Assembly (NCBI GenBank): GCA_016630955.3
Contig: CM049993.1
Span: forward strand, 1,364,001 to 1,428,000
DNA from: Didymella arachidicola
Lineage: Eukaryota > Ascomycota > Dothideomycetes > Pleosporales > Didymellaceae
DNA length: 64,000 nt
Reading direction: 5' to 3'
In this document: piece by piece, positions 54,383-64,000 of the stretch
Position numbering within the stretch: position 1 is the first letter of the stretch
How the letters are laid out: every line of letters starts with the position of its first letter
Position numbers and translations under genes: made by a program
The notes under the pieces: model-generated
Told to the model about the DNA's origin: nothing
Databases searched by the model: none
What the model saw: only the letters and a program-made list of their open reading frames with translations

Positions 54383-55492
54383 GGATGGTTATCAGTCACT
54401 CGTTGGTAGCGGGAGCACTATCAGGACCCGAAGCAGAGGCACCCCTGGAAAAGACTTTCTCCAACACAGTCGTTCCGATCACGACGCTGCAGCATGCTCA
54501 TTCTGCGTCTCCAATCGGCTTCATGAAGACGTCACTCTAGCCTCTGGCATCCAGGAGCCGTCACCTGCCCGTAATGATACCTTTTCGTGTCGTCAGCAAG
54601 CTGCGAACTTTTTCCAGCGAGTCTGGTCGCAGAGCAAAAAGATGGCGACTCGCCTGCGCCGTCTGAGCATCGCTGCAAGCGCCTCAATCAAGGGAGGGTT
54701 GCGTTGTAAGCAGGAAAAGAGGACTATAGCGCCGACTTTCTCACCAGTCCTGCCGCCATTGCTTCCTGTATCTCCGTTCTTGGTATCCTGTGAGAAGTGG
54801 ATGTGAGTACGGTAGGCTCATGTTCGGATAGTGAGAGTATCAGATGAAATTCGTCATTTGTCTTTCCTAAAACAAAAGGTTCACTTTTGGAGTGGCGTCA
54901 GAGACTTTCGCGAAGCATCAAGACTACCTATGGTAAGAATCCGCCTTGAAACCCCAGTCATGCACGAATCCTGATAGTAACCAATCAAGTAAGTAAGCAG
55001 CAGGCATACTATCTCATTGCTTCTGGTCTGACAAGAAAGTCTGGCCACTACTCCGCGCATGTATCGCTGGCGTTATACACACTTGTGTCCAAAGGGGAGT
55101 TCGTTTCATCCTACCATCCATTGACCATCGTGGTGGTGATAGTTGGCCCGTGCATGGCGTAAACTGCCCTTTTGGGACGCAAAGCTAACTCAAAGAAAGA
55201 CTAGTGGAGTCCTACTCAGCAGGCCTGAATGTTAGGATTAAATCTCATTGGCTACCTCGCATGCAGTAGCTTATGTGGTTATGCTGCAGATGTTGTCAAT
55301 ATCCAGTGAATTAACGCCAGATGTGTGTATTTCCAAGCATTTGTGAGCAGATGATGCAATGAAACATGCCCGTGCTACCTCAAGTATCTTTCTGAGGAGC
55401 TTCAGAAGTCCCTTTAAAGGTCAATCCCTTGATCTAAAGTTGAAGCACACAGCAAAGTTCATCAAACTCTACAATCTTGAAAATCAATCAGT
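54383..55492. other. intergenic 1.1 kb, no gene supported
   Basis: Nothing recognisable beyond short frames. The last 130 bp before 55493 are the likely 5' UTR of the cysteine hydrolase gene. Confidence 0.5.
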
Positions 55493-56068
55493 ATGGTCCA
55501 AACGCTCCGCCAAATCACCGGTGAATCACCCTCTACCGCCTCGCCAAGCGACTCCGCCCTCATCATTATCGATGCCCAGAAAGAGTACGCTTCAGGCAGC
55601 CTCACCGTCACCAATGCCGAAGCCAGCGGGAAGGTCATCGCGTCCCTCCTCGAGAAGTACCGTGCCGCCAACGGCAAATTCGTCCACATCCTCCACAAGA
55701 CCCCCAAGGGTGCTCCTATCTTCACGCCCGACACCCCACTGGCCGATGAGTTCGACGTGTTGAAGGCCAAAGATGGCGAGAAATTGATCTGGAAGATCCA
55801 CCCAGGTGCTTTTGCTGAGACCAATTTGGATGAAATATTGAAGGGTTGGGGGATCAAGAAGGTTGTGCTAACAGGCTACATGGCGCACATTTGTGTCAGC
55901 ACTACGGCGAGGCAGGCCTCTCAGAGAGGGTATGAAGTCCTAGTTGTTGAGGATGGGATTGGCGATCGGGACATCCCTGGCGTCAAGGGAGAAGAGCTCA
56001 CGAAAGTGGTACTGGCAGAGCTGGCAGACGGCTTTGCTACAATTGTCAAGGGCGAGGAGATCAAATAG
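55493..56068 (+). CDS. isochorismatase-like cysteine hydrolase (191 aa)
   Basis: Intronless frame in a single alpha/beta domain of the isochorismatase superfamily. Catalytic residues are D27 in ALIIIDAQKEY and C134 in GYMAHICVSTTARQA, with a conserved Lys between them in the HILHKTPKG or LIWKIHPG segment. The non-proline cis-peptide motif before the Cys (GYMAHIC) and the following STTARQASQRGYEV helix are typical. Substrate cannot be told from sequence; members cleave nicotinamide, isochorismate, ureidoacrylate or similar amides. The stop codon is only 32 bp from that of the convergent GH2 gene, so their transcripts probably overlap. Confidence 0.92.
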   Translation: MVQTLRQITGESPSTASPSDSALIIIDAQKEYASGSLTVTNAEASGKVIASLLEKYRAANGKFVHILHKTPKGAPIFTPDTPLADEFDVLKAKDGEKLIWKIHPGAFAETNLDEILKGWGIKKVVLTGYMAHICVSTTARQASQRGYEVLVVEDGIGDRDIPGVKGEELTKVVLAELADGFATIVKGEEIK

Positions 56069-56100
56069 ATATCAATAATACATTGATCCATATCGACTAC

Positions 56101-58140
56101 CTACGGCGTGTGCATCTGGTAGTAGTTCTCTCGAATGTCCTCCACAATCTGTCTGACTGCGTCCACATCAAGCTTTGGCTTGCGATCTGGTGTGTATAGA
56201 CCGTTGACTTCTTGCTCGATGTCTGTGAGCTGGGTGTACACAAAGCCTCCGATGAGCCCAAGATTCGCGATACCTGTCATCATTTTCTCGATCCTCTTAA
56301 GTAGATCTTTAGGATCGGTGGCAGTCGTGTAACCCCAGTCACGCTGACCGTCCGCCCCGGCAGCTTCTCTTGCGATGTTGATACCACCAAATTCTGTGCA
56401 GATCACCGGTGCGGTCTCGTTGTGACTTGATCCCGAGCTTTTACCAATGGCTGACAAGAACATCGGCCGGTTTGCTTTCGGTCCAAGGATTCCCTCCAGA
56501 CTGGCACATGTCTTGGTCAGAGCGTCCGCATCGGAGTAGTCGTGAAAAGTGGTGAGGTCCGTCTGGACATGTTCCCACCCGCAGTTGTCGTTGACTGGCC
56601 TTGTGGGGTCAAGCACCTTGGTCGCGTAGTAAAGACTCTTGACGTGATCTCTATGAGTCTGGTTGTTTCCCAGGTCGGTGTATGCCCAGCTTTCGTTCAC
56701 AGGCGTCCAAGCCACAACGCTAGGGTGATTGATGTCTCGCAGCACAGCTTCGCGCCACTCCTGATCGAAGCGTTCGACGTACTCAGCACTGAAGGCGTAA
56801 GCATTGGCCATCTCACCCCACACAAGGAAGCCAAGACGATCAGCCCAGTAGTGGAAGATGGGATCTTCTACCTTCTGGTGCTTACGGCAGCCATTGAAGC
56901 CCATCTTTTGCGCGAGTTCAATGTCCGTCTTCAAGGCTTCGGACGAAGGTGGCGTCATAAAGGTGTCGAGCCAGTAGCCTTGGTCCAGGAAAAGCGCTTG
57001 GAAGTGTGGCTTGTCGTTGATCTTGAAGAGCCCATCATCCCATGTGAGCGAACGCATCCCCGTAGTGGTGTGAATGGTGTCTACAAGTGTCGAGGTGCCA
57101 TCATACAAGCGAATCACAACATCGTACAAGGTTGGATCGTCTGGGGACCAGAGAACGACACCGTTACGCACGTCGTCGAATGAGTCCATGAGCGATTCGC
57201 CCAGCTGAGACTTGGCCTTTTCAGACAGCTTCATGACTGCATCCAAAGCCACGAGTTCAGACTCTCTGGGCAGCTCAACCTTCTCCGTCTTGCTGACCTG
57301 CTTGCCTTTGAGGATAACCTCAAGTTGCACACTGTACTTGTGGCCTGCTGGTCTGCCAAGGATTTTGATGTTGGCGTGGAGCTTCCCAGAATTGATGTCG
57401 TTGCTTCTCAAGACCGTACCATGGCTGCTATCACCGATGCGCACAAATGGAACAGCCTCGAGCCACACGTTCTGCCAGATGCCTCCACTGGGTGTATAGA
57501 AGATGCTCTCAGGCTGTGCACCCCAATACTGCTTGCCTCTCGGCTGCGTTAAATCGTAAGCTGAGTCATATACTCGCAGCGTGAGCCGTTGACTAGAATT
57601 GTTTGCGAACGCGTCCGTGATGTCGATGTCGAAGGGTACGTGTCCGCCGCGGTGTCCGCCGACAAAGTAACCTCCCACCCAGACCTTTGCCTCGTAGTCT
57701 ACAGCACCGAATCTAGCAAGGACACGATATCCGTTCTTCTTACTCTGCTCATTACGTGGGTCGGTGACCTCTCTTTCGTACCAAAGGACCTCGTGGACGC
57801 CCTTCTCCTCAATGCCAGATGCGGGGCACTGGAACACGTAAGGAACTTGGATATCGCGCTTCTTGTGCGTTGTAACAGCATCCTGTTTGTATTCGTTGCC
57901 CTGAATGAGTTCCTGGGTACCTGCGGCAATCTTGGCCGTAATGCTAAGAGCTTCATTGGCAGCCTTTGAATTGGCGTCCTTGTTGCTGCAGTTCACGGCG
58001 ACCTCAGCCGGAAGGCCTTCGAGGTGCCAGCCCTGTACCAAGCCAACATCATCATCGTCAAATAGAAACGACCACGGTCCGTTCAAGGACTTCCAATTGA
58101 GCTCATCGCGAACAAAGTCTGGTCGTGGATAAGTGCTCAT
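56101..58140 (-). CDS. glycoside hydrolase family 2 protein (679 aa)
   Basis: Cytosolic-looking GH2 enzyme (beta-galactosidase, beta-glucuronidase or beta-mannosidase type). ATG 58140 (MSTYPRPDFVRDELNWKSLNGPWSFLFDD) gives no signal peptide; the frame runs on to 58263 without ATG. Order of parts: N-terminal jelly-roll sugar-binding domain (WYEREV, FGAVDYEAKVWVGGYFVGGHRGGHVPFDIDIT), an Ig-like domain (WSPDDPTLYDVVIRL), then a TIM barrel (MGFNGCRKHQKVEDPIFHYWADRLGFLVWGE). Acid/base is E483 in TPVNESW and nucleophile is E583 in CTEFGGIN. Intronless. The substrate is not decidable by eye. It is convergent with the cysteine hydrolase. Confidence 0.93.
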   Translation of the reverse strand: MSTYPRPDFVRDELNWKSLNGPWSFLFDDDDVGLVQGWHLEGLPAEVAVNCSNKDANSKAANEALSITAKIAAGTQELIQGNEYKQDAVTTHKKRDIQVPYVFQCPASGIEEKGVHEVLWYEREVTDPRNEQSKKNGYRVLARFGAVDYEAKVWVGGYFVGGHRGGHVPFDIDITDAFANNSSQRLTLRVYDSAYDLTQPRGKQYWGAQPESIFYTPSGGIWQNVWLEAVPFVRIGDSSHGTVLRSNDINSGKLHANIKILGRPAGHKYSVQLEVILKGKQVSKTEKVELPRESELVALDAVMKLSEKAKSQLGESLMDSFDDVRNGVVLWSPDDPTLYDVVIRLYDGTSTLVDTIHTTTGMRSLTWDDGLFKINDKPHFQALFLDQGYWLDTFMTPPSSEALKTDIELAQKMGFNGCRKHQKVEDPIFHYWADRLGFLVWGEMANAYAFSAEYVERFDQEWREAVLRDINHPSVVAWTPVNESWAYTDLGNNQTHRDHVKSLYYATKVLDPTRPVNDNCGWEHVQTDLTTFHDYSDADALTKTCASLEGILGPKANRPMFLSAIGKSSGSSHNETAPVICTEFGGINIAREAAGADGQRDWGYTTATDPKDLLKRIEKMMTGIANLGLIGGFVYTQLTDIEQEVNGLYTPDRKPKLDVDAVRQIVEDIRENYYQMHTP

Positions 58141-59112
58141 TGCGGGGGCTTTCGCCTGTGATTGGCAGGCGAGAAGTTGAGATGGAAAGCAGAGGAAGTG
58201 ATGTTCGTGATATAGATAGGCAGCGATGAGCCGACATGTTGAACCACTAAAATTGCGATGCACGTGAAAGTCCTCCGAGATGCACGAAAGGTGGAGGTGT
58301 GGGGAAAGAAGACTGGGTCAAAGCACGCTAAATGGCATCTCTGTCATCGACTTCAAGCCCACGTCGTTCGTGTATCTCTCAAGCCCGACTGCATCAACAT
58401 TCTTTATACTCTCTAAACTATCAAGGAACCGCTCATTGAGCGCGTATAACATGTAGGAGCGGAGAGACCTCATAGACCCTTCGCAACCACACTCACATCC
58501 ACCCGGTATCTCCATCTGCCCCGTTTCCAGCTTTTGGCATTTCCGTCGTCGGATTATCGTTTCCCGCTCAATGTCATATACCTGAACTCAGATGGCTGGC
58601 AACTGATGTCCCAAATAGGCCCCCGTTGCCCCGCAGATATACCTTGTTTCCGCTTGGCTGTCCATATTGCCCGCATGAGTGGCCGATATTTGCCGAGTCA
58701 AGACCGAACCATTGACTTTGCCTCTGAATGCAGTAGGGACCGTCAGAATATGTGTTTGTCTTTAGTTACCATATCCAGCATCGCCACTGCTGTAAGAAGC
58801 CACAGTTGCGGGCAGCAGCGTTGTCCTTATACTCAGATGTCGAGGAATTCGGACTGGATATATTTCCAAAGCTATAGCAATCGAATGTATGGGGCGGTAG
58901 TGGGCGAATAAAGTCGTAAAGATGGATGCAGGGCGTCGTGAGCATTCATCTTCCATATGACAGAGCTTCAAGATTTGTACTGCACGGAGCACATTTCCTC
59001 AACTTCACGAGCGAAGGATTTCCCTAAGCATTGGATATTATCAAACATGGCATCAACTCATCAATTCTCAAAAAGAAGTCACATCGGAGTCTCAGTAGAC
59101 GAGAACGTATGT
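58141..59112. other. intergenic, 5' of the GH2 gene up to the retrotransposon
   Basis: 972 bp with short frames only. It should contain the GH2 promoter close to 58140. The last five bases, TATGT (59108-59112), are the presumed target site of the Copia insertion. Confidence 0.45.
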
Positions 59113-59234
59113 TGTTAGCCAGCATCACGTGCTCTGTTACATAATCATCTGTAGGGTGTATATTCCCTCTTCCCCTCATTAGATAGGAAACAACCTAGTC
59201 CCTCTTTTCTACGCCTGGCCTCTGCCCGCACACA
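59113..59234 (+). repeat. 5' LTR of the Copia element (122 bp)
   Basis: TG...CA ends with inner TGTTAG and CACACA. Same length as the solo LTR at 42819-42940, with only a few differences in the middle (for example TTCCCTCTT against TTCCCCCTT). Very short for an LTR, though Copia LTRs are often under 300 bp. Confidence 0.95.
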
Positions 59235-59252
59235 GTTATGAGCCCGGTTTGC
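59235..59252 (+). promoter_or_regulatory. primer-binding site, complementary to the initiator tRNA-Met anticodon arm
   Basis: Directly after the LTR, GTTATGAGCCC is complementary to GGGCTCATAAC, the anticodon stem-loop of eukaryotic initiator tRNA-Met. This is the half-tRNA priming arrangement known from Drosophila copia and several fungal Copia elements, not the usual 3'-end primer. Confidence 0.75.
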
Positions 59253-59458
59253 ACCTCTTAGACTGCGCTACTCAGCACTAAAACAGCTCTAGACGTGTAA
59301 CTGACAACGACTACGTTCACTTCTACCTCGTTTTGTCTACTGACAGCTGATCAGCGTCAAAGACCTTTCTAGTCGACAGCCATCAGGTGGTGTCGCTAAC
59401 GGACCAGAACTGCTGCTCTGTACAGAGATCAGTTTGGTGATTAATCACGAAGATCACG

Positions 59459-62400
59459 ATGTCGTACAACGACGCTGGAGTCACACGAGTGACCGTTATA
59501 CTGGATAAACCAGTCGATTGGGAGTCATGGTTCCAGCTACGACGAGAGAAAGCCGTCGTAGATGCTATTTGGAAGTACCATGACATCTCGAAACCACAGA
59601 GCGAGCTACCGAAGCTCGAAGAACCTATCAAACCACTGCCCAGCGATGTCAGAGCTGGAGCGACAGCGATTGCCCAGCTGGACGCAGGCCAGCAGGCAGT
59701 GTACAGTGATCTCCTCCACGACTGGAGATATGAAAGAGCAGAGTACGCGAAGAAAAAGCAGAAGGAAGGCGAACTTCTTTTGGATATCAGCCGTACGATT
59801 GCTGCTCGTCACCTTTACCTCATCAACGGAAAAGATGAGGTGTACGATCGACTGATCGCTCTCAAGAAGCAGTTCGCGCCGACAACTGCTACACGAACCA
59901 GAGAGCTAATCGTCAAGTATCGATCTCTGCAGGAAGGCCCTCAGAGTCGCGATCTCGAGCAGTGGCTCGACGACTGGATTCACATTACGAATCAGTGCAG
60001 GGAAGTAGACCTTCCTGAAACAACGGGCTGTCGAGCTCAGGAGGATTTCCTGTCAGCTATCAGGACGATCGCGCCAGAATGGGCAGGATCATCGCATCAT
60101 GATTTAATCATGAAAGAGACAGCAGGCAAGACGAATGAAGTTCAACCGGTGGCAGACTACATCGCTCAGTTCAGAATCTATTACCGAAGAATCGGACCTA
60201 CTGCGGCATCACTTGGTACGTTTGCGTCATTAGGTGTATCAGCCAAGTCAGAACAGCATCAGAAGGAGCAGAGATCATCGAGATCAGCTCCATACAAGCC
60301 AGAATGTATCTGCGGGAGCAAGCACTGGTATAGAGAGTGCTGGTACCTGTTTCCAGATCATCCGAAGAGACCCGAGGACTTTCAACCGGCTAAAGCTGTG
60401 CAAGACCGAGTAGCAGCAGCCTTGAAGGATCCAGAGCAAGTTAAGAGAATCAATAAGCTCCTAGCTCGGCACGGCAAGAGAGTAAAAGGCACAGATGAGA
60501 CGCTCACACTTGATGGTGGGAAGAGCAGCGCAAGCTTTGTCACCTACAACAGCTTCTCTGTCGCACAGGTACAGCAGAAGGCTTTGCCAGCGATACGTAA
60601 TCGATGGATACTCGACCCAGGCTCGAATATTCACGTATGCAACTCGACGAGATTTGGCTGGCAAGAGACACGGAAGGCAAGACCTCATGAGATGGTCTTA
60701 GCAGGAGACTCAACCTTGGCGATACAGGCCTGGGGAGAGGTGACGTTCAGCGTTAACCGGCCGAACGGTATAGGCAAGATTCAATTGTCTAACGTCGCAC
60801 TTGTAGAAGGCTTCCTTACAAACGTTGTAAGCCTCTCACGATGCCGAGAGATAGACGTGCAGTTCGACTCAGGGAGAGATGCAATGTATCAGAAGCATCC
60901 ATCAAACGTCATCTGTTCGCTTAAATACGCAAATGGGCATTGGATTGTCGACGCTGAAGAAAATGATCGCCTAGCTCTGAGCAGCTTCGCGGCGACAGTA
61001 CGGCGAGCGTACAAGCCATCGCGAGAAGATCGACGTCCAATTCACACATCCCATGTCGAAGCTCATGAGATGTTTGCACACGCTGGCAAGGACGTGATTG
61101 ACCATCTGAGTAGGAATGTACAGGGTATAACTCTTGACAAAGACGCCAGAGCTCCAAGGATGCACGAGTGTGAGACCTGTATACAATCAAAATCGGCAGC
61201 TCAGGTCAGCAGACGCGCGTCAGATGATCATGCGACAAGGCCTTTCTATCGAATAGTCGTTGATTTTGTACAGCTCATACCGACTGGAGAAACATGCTAC
61301 AATGGAGATCGCTACCTGCTGCATGCAGTATGCGAGTACTCAAAGTGGCACGAAGCAGTGACTCTTGCGAACAAGTCACTACCAGTAGTGATAGCAGCTC
61401 TCAAGGCGCTGCTACACAAGATTGAGCGACAATACGGGTACACAGTCATTGTGCTCAAAGTCGATGGGGATCGTGGCTATGGCCTCGAACTCTACAGAAT
61501 CGCGAGGCAAGCAGGCCTCAAGATTGAGCTGCGTGCTCCTGACACGCCTGAGCAGCTTGGAGCTGCAGAACAAGCCGGAAACATCATCATTACGAAAGCA
61601 AGATCGCTCCGCATTAAGGCAGGTCTACCGAAGTCTCTATCAAATGAGCTAGCGATCACGGCGACAAAGATCACGAATGTAACGCCTACGAGATCTATTG
61701 ATTGGAAGACGCCGTACGAACTCGTTCACGGCAAGCAGCCTTCAGTCGCGCACTTCTCCCAGATTGGGTGCAAAGCGTACACGCTTAACAAAAAGCTGAA
61801 GAAGGCAGATAAGCTAGAGTCTCGTACATTCGTTGGATACCTTGTAGGGTATGACTCATCAAACATCTTTCGCATCTGGCTGCCGAAAAAGAACCAGGTG
61901 ATACGTGTGAGAGATGTGATATTCCAGAGAAGCAGCCTCTACAACGACCATGAGAAGGCTGAGAAAGAAGATATTATGCAAGAAGAGATTGAGATCCTCA
62001 ATATACTGCATACAGCGGAGGCAGAGGCAGATCAGGAAGTAGTAACTGAGCTACAACAACGTCAGCAGCTTTCTAAGGATCAGAGCTTTCTGCCCACACC
62101 AGAACCGTCAGATCGCGGTACTGTACCACCTCAGGAGTGGACAGGCAATGACAGAGATCTAGACCGAGCTTCCGAGCCGGCAGAACAGATCAGTGTGGAA
62201 GATCAGCAAGGCGCTGAAGATCAAGACACTGGGGAACAGATTCAAGATCAACTGCTTGATGAGCCGCAGACGCATCACGAAGATGATAGATCTACAGCCA
62301 AAAGCAGCGGAGACGGACCACTACGGCCAGCTGTGACGAGCAAGCGAGACCGTCCACGAAAGCAGCCATCAACATGGGCAAAAGGATGGAGCAATACCGA

Positions 62401-64000
62401 GGACTACGTACCAGATCGTCGACAGAACAACGCTCCAAAGATGGCAGACCCATCAATCGTGAGCAGCAACGTCATTACGGGTAAAAGAACCAGGAAGCCA
62501 CCAGATCATGCTCTAGCTACGTACTATAGAGCATTTGCAGTAGCAATGAACCCGACAGCCCCATCAAAGCTCACAGGAGAAATGCCAAAGCTACGATTAC
62601 ATCGCGACCAATTGCCGGATCCACCAAAGCGATGGAAGGATCTGAACAATCATCCATTTGGCGCTGAGTTTGCACAGGCAGCACGAGCTGAGCTTGATAG
62701 CTGCTGGGCAAAAGACTGCTTCAATCAGACAGAGGCAACTGCAGCGACAGCAGATGCTGAGGTTCTACCCTTGATGTGGGTATTCACGTACAAATTTGAC
62801 GAAGATGGATACCTATACAAGTTCAAAGCGCGTATATGCGTACGAGGAGACATGCAAGAGGCTTGGGGAGACACCTACGCGGCAACGCTAGCAATTAAAG
62901 TCTTTCGAGCCCTCATCGCGTTAGCAGCAGCATTCGACCTACAGATGTTTCAGTTTGACGCCATGAATGCTTTTCTCAACGCGAGATTGCCACGCAAAAT
63001 GTACTGCCGTACGCCAGAAGGATTTACAGACGAGCTTGGAGAGCTACTTGAACTACAGCGCGCTCTCTATGGCCTCAAAGAAGCTCCATTGCTCTGGTAC
63101 CAGGAGCTATCATCGACCTTGAAGAAGCTTAGCCTAGAGCCAGTGCCAGGAGTGCCATGCTTATACACGAATGATCACTTGATCGTATTTTTCTACGTGG
63201 ACGATATTGTCGTTCTTGTTCACCCGCTCAACAGGGGCTATTACCAGACGTTCAAGCAGCAGCTGCTTACAACGTACGAGATCCGTGAATTAGGCGAGCT
63301 GAAGTGGTTCCTTGGTATCCGCGTAATCCGCGAGGAGCTCAGTCGCTCTATCTACCTGACTCAAGACTCATTCATCAATAAGATTGCAGCAAAGTTTGAC
63401 CTGAAGTCAAGCGTAAGATGTCCAGATGTTCCCCTAAGGGACAATGCCCTTTTGCCATCAACAGAGGAACCAAGTGCTGCGCGAACTCAAAGGTACCAGC
63501 GGCTAGTCGGCTCACTGGCTTACATTTCGACTTCGACACGACCAGACGTCGCGAGAGCACACTCAGTACTTGCACGTCATCTGCAGAATCCCGGGCAGAA
63601 GCATATGTACGCAGCTTGCCATGTATGGAGGTACCTGATAGGCACGAAACACTTGGCTATTCGAGCGTCCGCAGATAAGCAGCAAGGCATAACGAGCATC
63701 ACAATGCTATCCCAGCAAGAGCACGAGCATGAGCCTCTCTTCTATGGTGCATCAGATGCTGCTTTTGCCGACGAGCCAGAGACGCGACGCAGCTCTCAAG
63801 GCTATATCTTCAAGCTGTATGGACTGCCTGTTGATTGGAAGGCGACAGTCCAACGATCAGTCACGAAATCGACTACAGAGGCCGAGCTACTCTCTCTATC
63901 AACAGCCGGATCAGAGATGGAGTGGTGGCAGCGCTTCTTTAAAGCGATCCAGTTTGACCCAGAGTTAACACCAGCACTGTGGTGTGATAACCAGCAAACT
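59459..64000 (+). CDS. Copia gag-pol polyprotein, intact, 3'-truncated by the window (at least 1514 codons)
   Basis: I read all 1514 codons from ATG 59459 to base 64000 and found no stop or frame change. Order: gag (about 1-280) ending in a compact zinc knuckle CICGSKHWYREC starting at C283; aspartic protease LDPGSNIHVCN with catalytic D386; GAG-pre-integrase HHCC region (ending CETC); integrase with D602, D669 and E704, giving the D,D35E spacing; an acidic Gln-rich linker; reverse transcriptase with QFDAMNAFLN and YVDD at 1246-1249; RNase H with GASDAAFAD, STTEAELLSL and WCDNQ at the edge. Gag and pol share one frame as in Copia, so no frameshift signal is needed. Some integrase positions differ from the usual QNGVAER (here EQLGAAEQ). 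Confidence 0.95.
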   Translation, partial: MSYNDAGVTRVTVILDKPVDWESWFQLRREKAVVDAIWKYHDISKPQSELPKLEEPIKPLPSDVRAGATAIAQLDAGQQAVYSDLLHDWRYERAEYAKKKQKEGELLLDISRTIAARHLYLINGKDEVYDRLIALKKQFAPTTATRTRELIVKYRSLQEGPQSRDLEQWLDDWIHITNQCREVDLPETTGCRAQEDFLSAIRTIAPEWAGSSHHDLIMKETAGKTNEVQPVADYIAQFRIYYRRIGPTAASLGTFASLGVSAKSEQHQKEQRSSRSAPYKPECICGSKHWYRECWYLFPDHPKRPEDFQPAKAVQDRVAAALKDPEQVKRINKLLARHGKRVKGTDETLTLDGGKSSASFVTYNSFSVAQVQQKALPAIRNRWILDPGSNIHVCNSTRFGWQETRKARPHEMVLAGDSTLAIQAWGEVTFSVNRPNGIGKIQLSNVALVEGFLTNVVSLSRCREIDVQFDSGRDAMYQKHPSNVICSLKYANGHWIVDAEENDRLALSSFAATVRRAYKPSREDRRPIHTSHVEAHEMFAHAGKDVIDHLSRNVQGITLDKDARAPRMHECETCIQSKSAAQVSRRASDDHATRPFYRIVVDFVQLIPTGETCYNGDRYLLHAVCEYSKWHEAVTLANKSLPVVIAALKALLHKIERQYGYTVIVLKVDGDRGYGLELYRIARQAGLKIELRAPDTPEQLGAAEQAGNIIITKARSLRIKAGLPKSLSNELAITATKITNVTPTRSIDWKTPYELVHGKQPSVAHFSQIGCKAYTLNKKLKKADKLESRTFVGYLVGYDSSNIFRIWLPKKNQVIRVRDVIFQRSSLYNDHEKAEKEDIMQEEIEILNILHTAEAEADQEVVTELQQRQQLSKDQSFLPTPEPSDRGTVPPQEWTGNDRDLDRASEPAEQISVEDQQGAEDQDTGEQIQDQLLDEPQTHHEDDRSTAKSSGDGPLRPAVTSKRDRPRKQPSTWAKGWSNTEDYVPDRRQNNAPKMADPSIVSSNVITGKRTRKPPDHALATYYRAFAVAMNPTAPSKLTGEMPKLRLHRDQLPDPPKRWKDLNNHPFGAEFAQAARAELDSCWAKDCFNQTEATAATADAEVLPLMWVFTYKFDEDGYLYKFKARICVRGDMQEAWGDTYAATLAIKVFRALIALAAAFDLQMFQFDAMNAFLNARLPRKMYCRTPEGFTDELGELLELQRALYGLKEAPLLWYQELSSTLKKLSLEPVPGVPCLYTNDHLIVFFYVDDIVVLVHPLNRGYYQTFKQQLLTTYEIRELGELKWFLGIRVIREELSRSIYLTQDSFINKIAAKFDLKSSVRCPDVPLRDNALLPSTEEPSAARTQRYQRLVGSLAYISTSTRPDVARAHSVLARHLQNPGQKHMYAACHVWRYLIGTKHLAIRASADKQQGITSITMLSQQEHEHEPLFYGASDAAFADEPETRRSSQGYIFKLYGLPVDWKATVQRSVTKSTTEAELLSLSTAGSEMEWWQRFFKAIQFDPELTPALWCDNQQT

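Larger units (their letters stand above)
59113..64000 (+). mobile_element. Ty1/Copia LTR retrotransposon, 5' end to window edge
   Basis: Begins with a 122-bp LTR (59113-59234, TGTTAG...CACACA). A primer-binding site, a ~225-nt leader and one continuous gag-pol frame follow and run off the window; the 3' LTR is outside. Domain order (gag, protease, integrase, reverse transcriptase, RNase H) identifies the Copia superfamily. The presumed target duplication is TATGT, to be confirmed beyond the window. The 122-bp solo LTR at 42819 belongs to the same family. Confidence 0.96.

Overview
The window is nuclear DNA of a filamentous ascomycete (Pezizomycotina, most likely a Dothideomycete). The evidence is short GT-AG introns of about 44-75 nt with CTAAC/CTGAC-like branch sites, a HET-domain gene, a fungal rhodopsin-fold membrane protein, a DUF3112-type membrane protein, Fot1/pogo DNA transposons and a Ty1/Copia retrotransposon. 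There are no operons, ribosome binding sites or CRISPR arrays. Exon joins were made by eye from splice signals, reading phase and remembered family conservation; none was checked by a search.

Layout. 1-3.6 kb: no gene supported. 3.6-8.6 kb: two Fot1/pogo elements, one decayed (3637-5782) and one intact (6463-8562). 8.6-11 kb: no gene. 11-29 kb: a C2H2 transcription factor, a YVC1-type vacuolar cation channel with at least 11 exons, a lineage-specific hypothetical gene, a DUF3112 membrane protein, a HET-domain protein, eIF2B alpha (GCN3) and two small genes, one of them coding for a secreted or anchored protein. 29.0-31.1 kb: a second intact Fot1/pogo copy, identical in protein and ends to the first but inverted. 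31.3-39 kb: a rhodopsin-fold membrane protein, NMD3 and ATP25 head to head, and a GPI-anchored GH72 glucanosyltransferase. 41.2-45.5 kb: a large decayed gene combining a P-loop NTPase, a RING-like finger and a patatin phospholipase, cut by a 122-bp solo LTR. 46.5-58.1 kb: a RhoGEF with PH and RhoGAP-like regions, DCC1, a hemerythrin-like protein, a cysteine hydrolase and a GH2 glycosidase. 59.1 kb to the end: a Copia element with an uninterrupted gag-pol frame that runs off the window.

Connections. The solo LTR inside the patatin gene is the same 122-bp LTR that starts the Copia element 16 kb away, so one retrotransposon family has both a potentially active member and a gene-breaking footprint here. 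The two intact Fot1/pogo copies bracket a 20.5-kb segment in inverted orientation that holds GCN3, the HET gene, YVC1 and others, a natural substrate for inversion. The decayed Fot1/pogo copy carries changes that fit repeat-induced point mutation (RIP), while the intact elements do not. This suggests RIP that is old, weak or no longer acting, followed by fresh transposition. Housekeeping genes (GCN3, NMD3, DCC1, ATP25) are intact apart from a possibly short ATP25. Decay is concentrated in the immunity-like gene and the older transposon.
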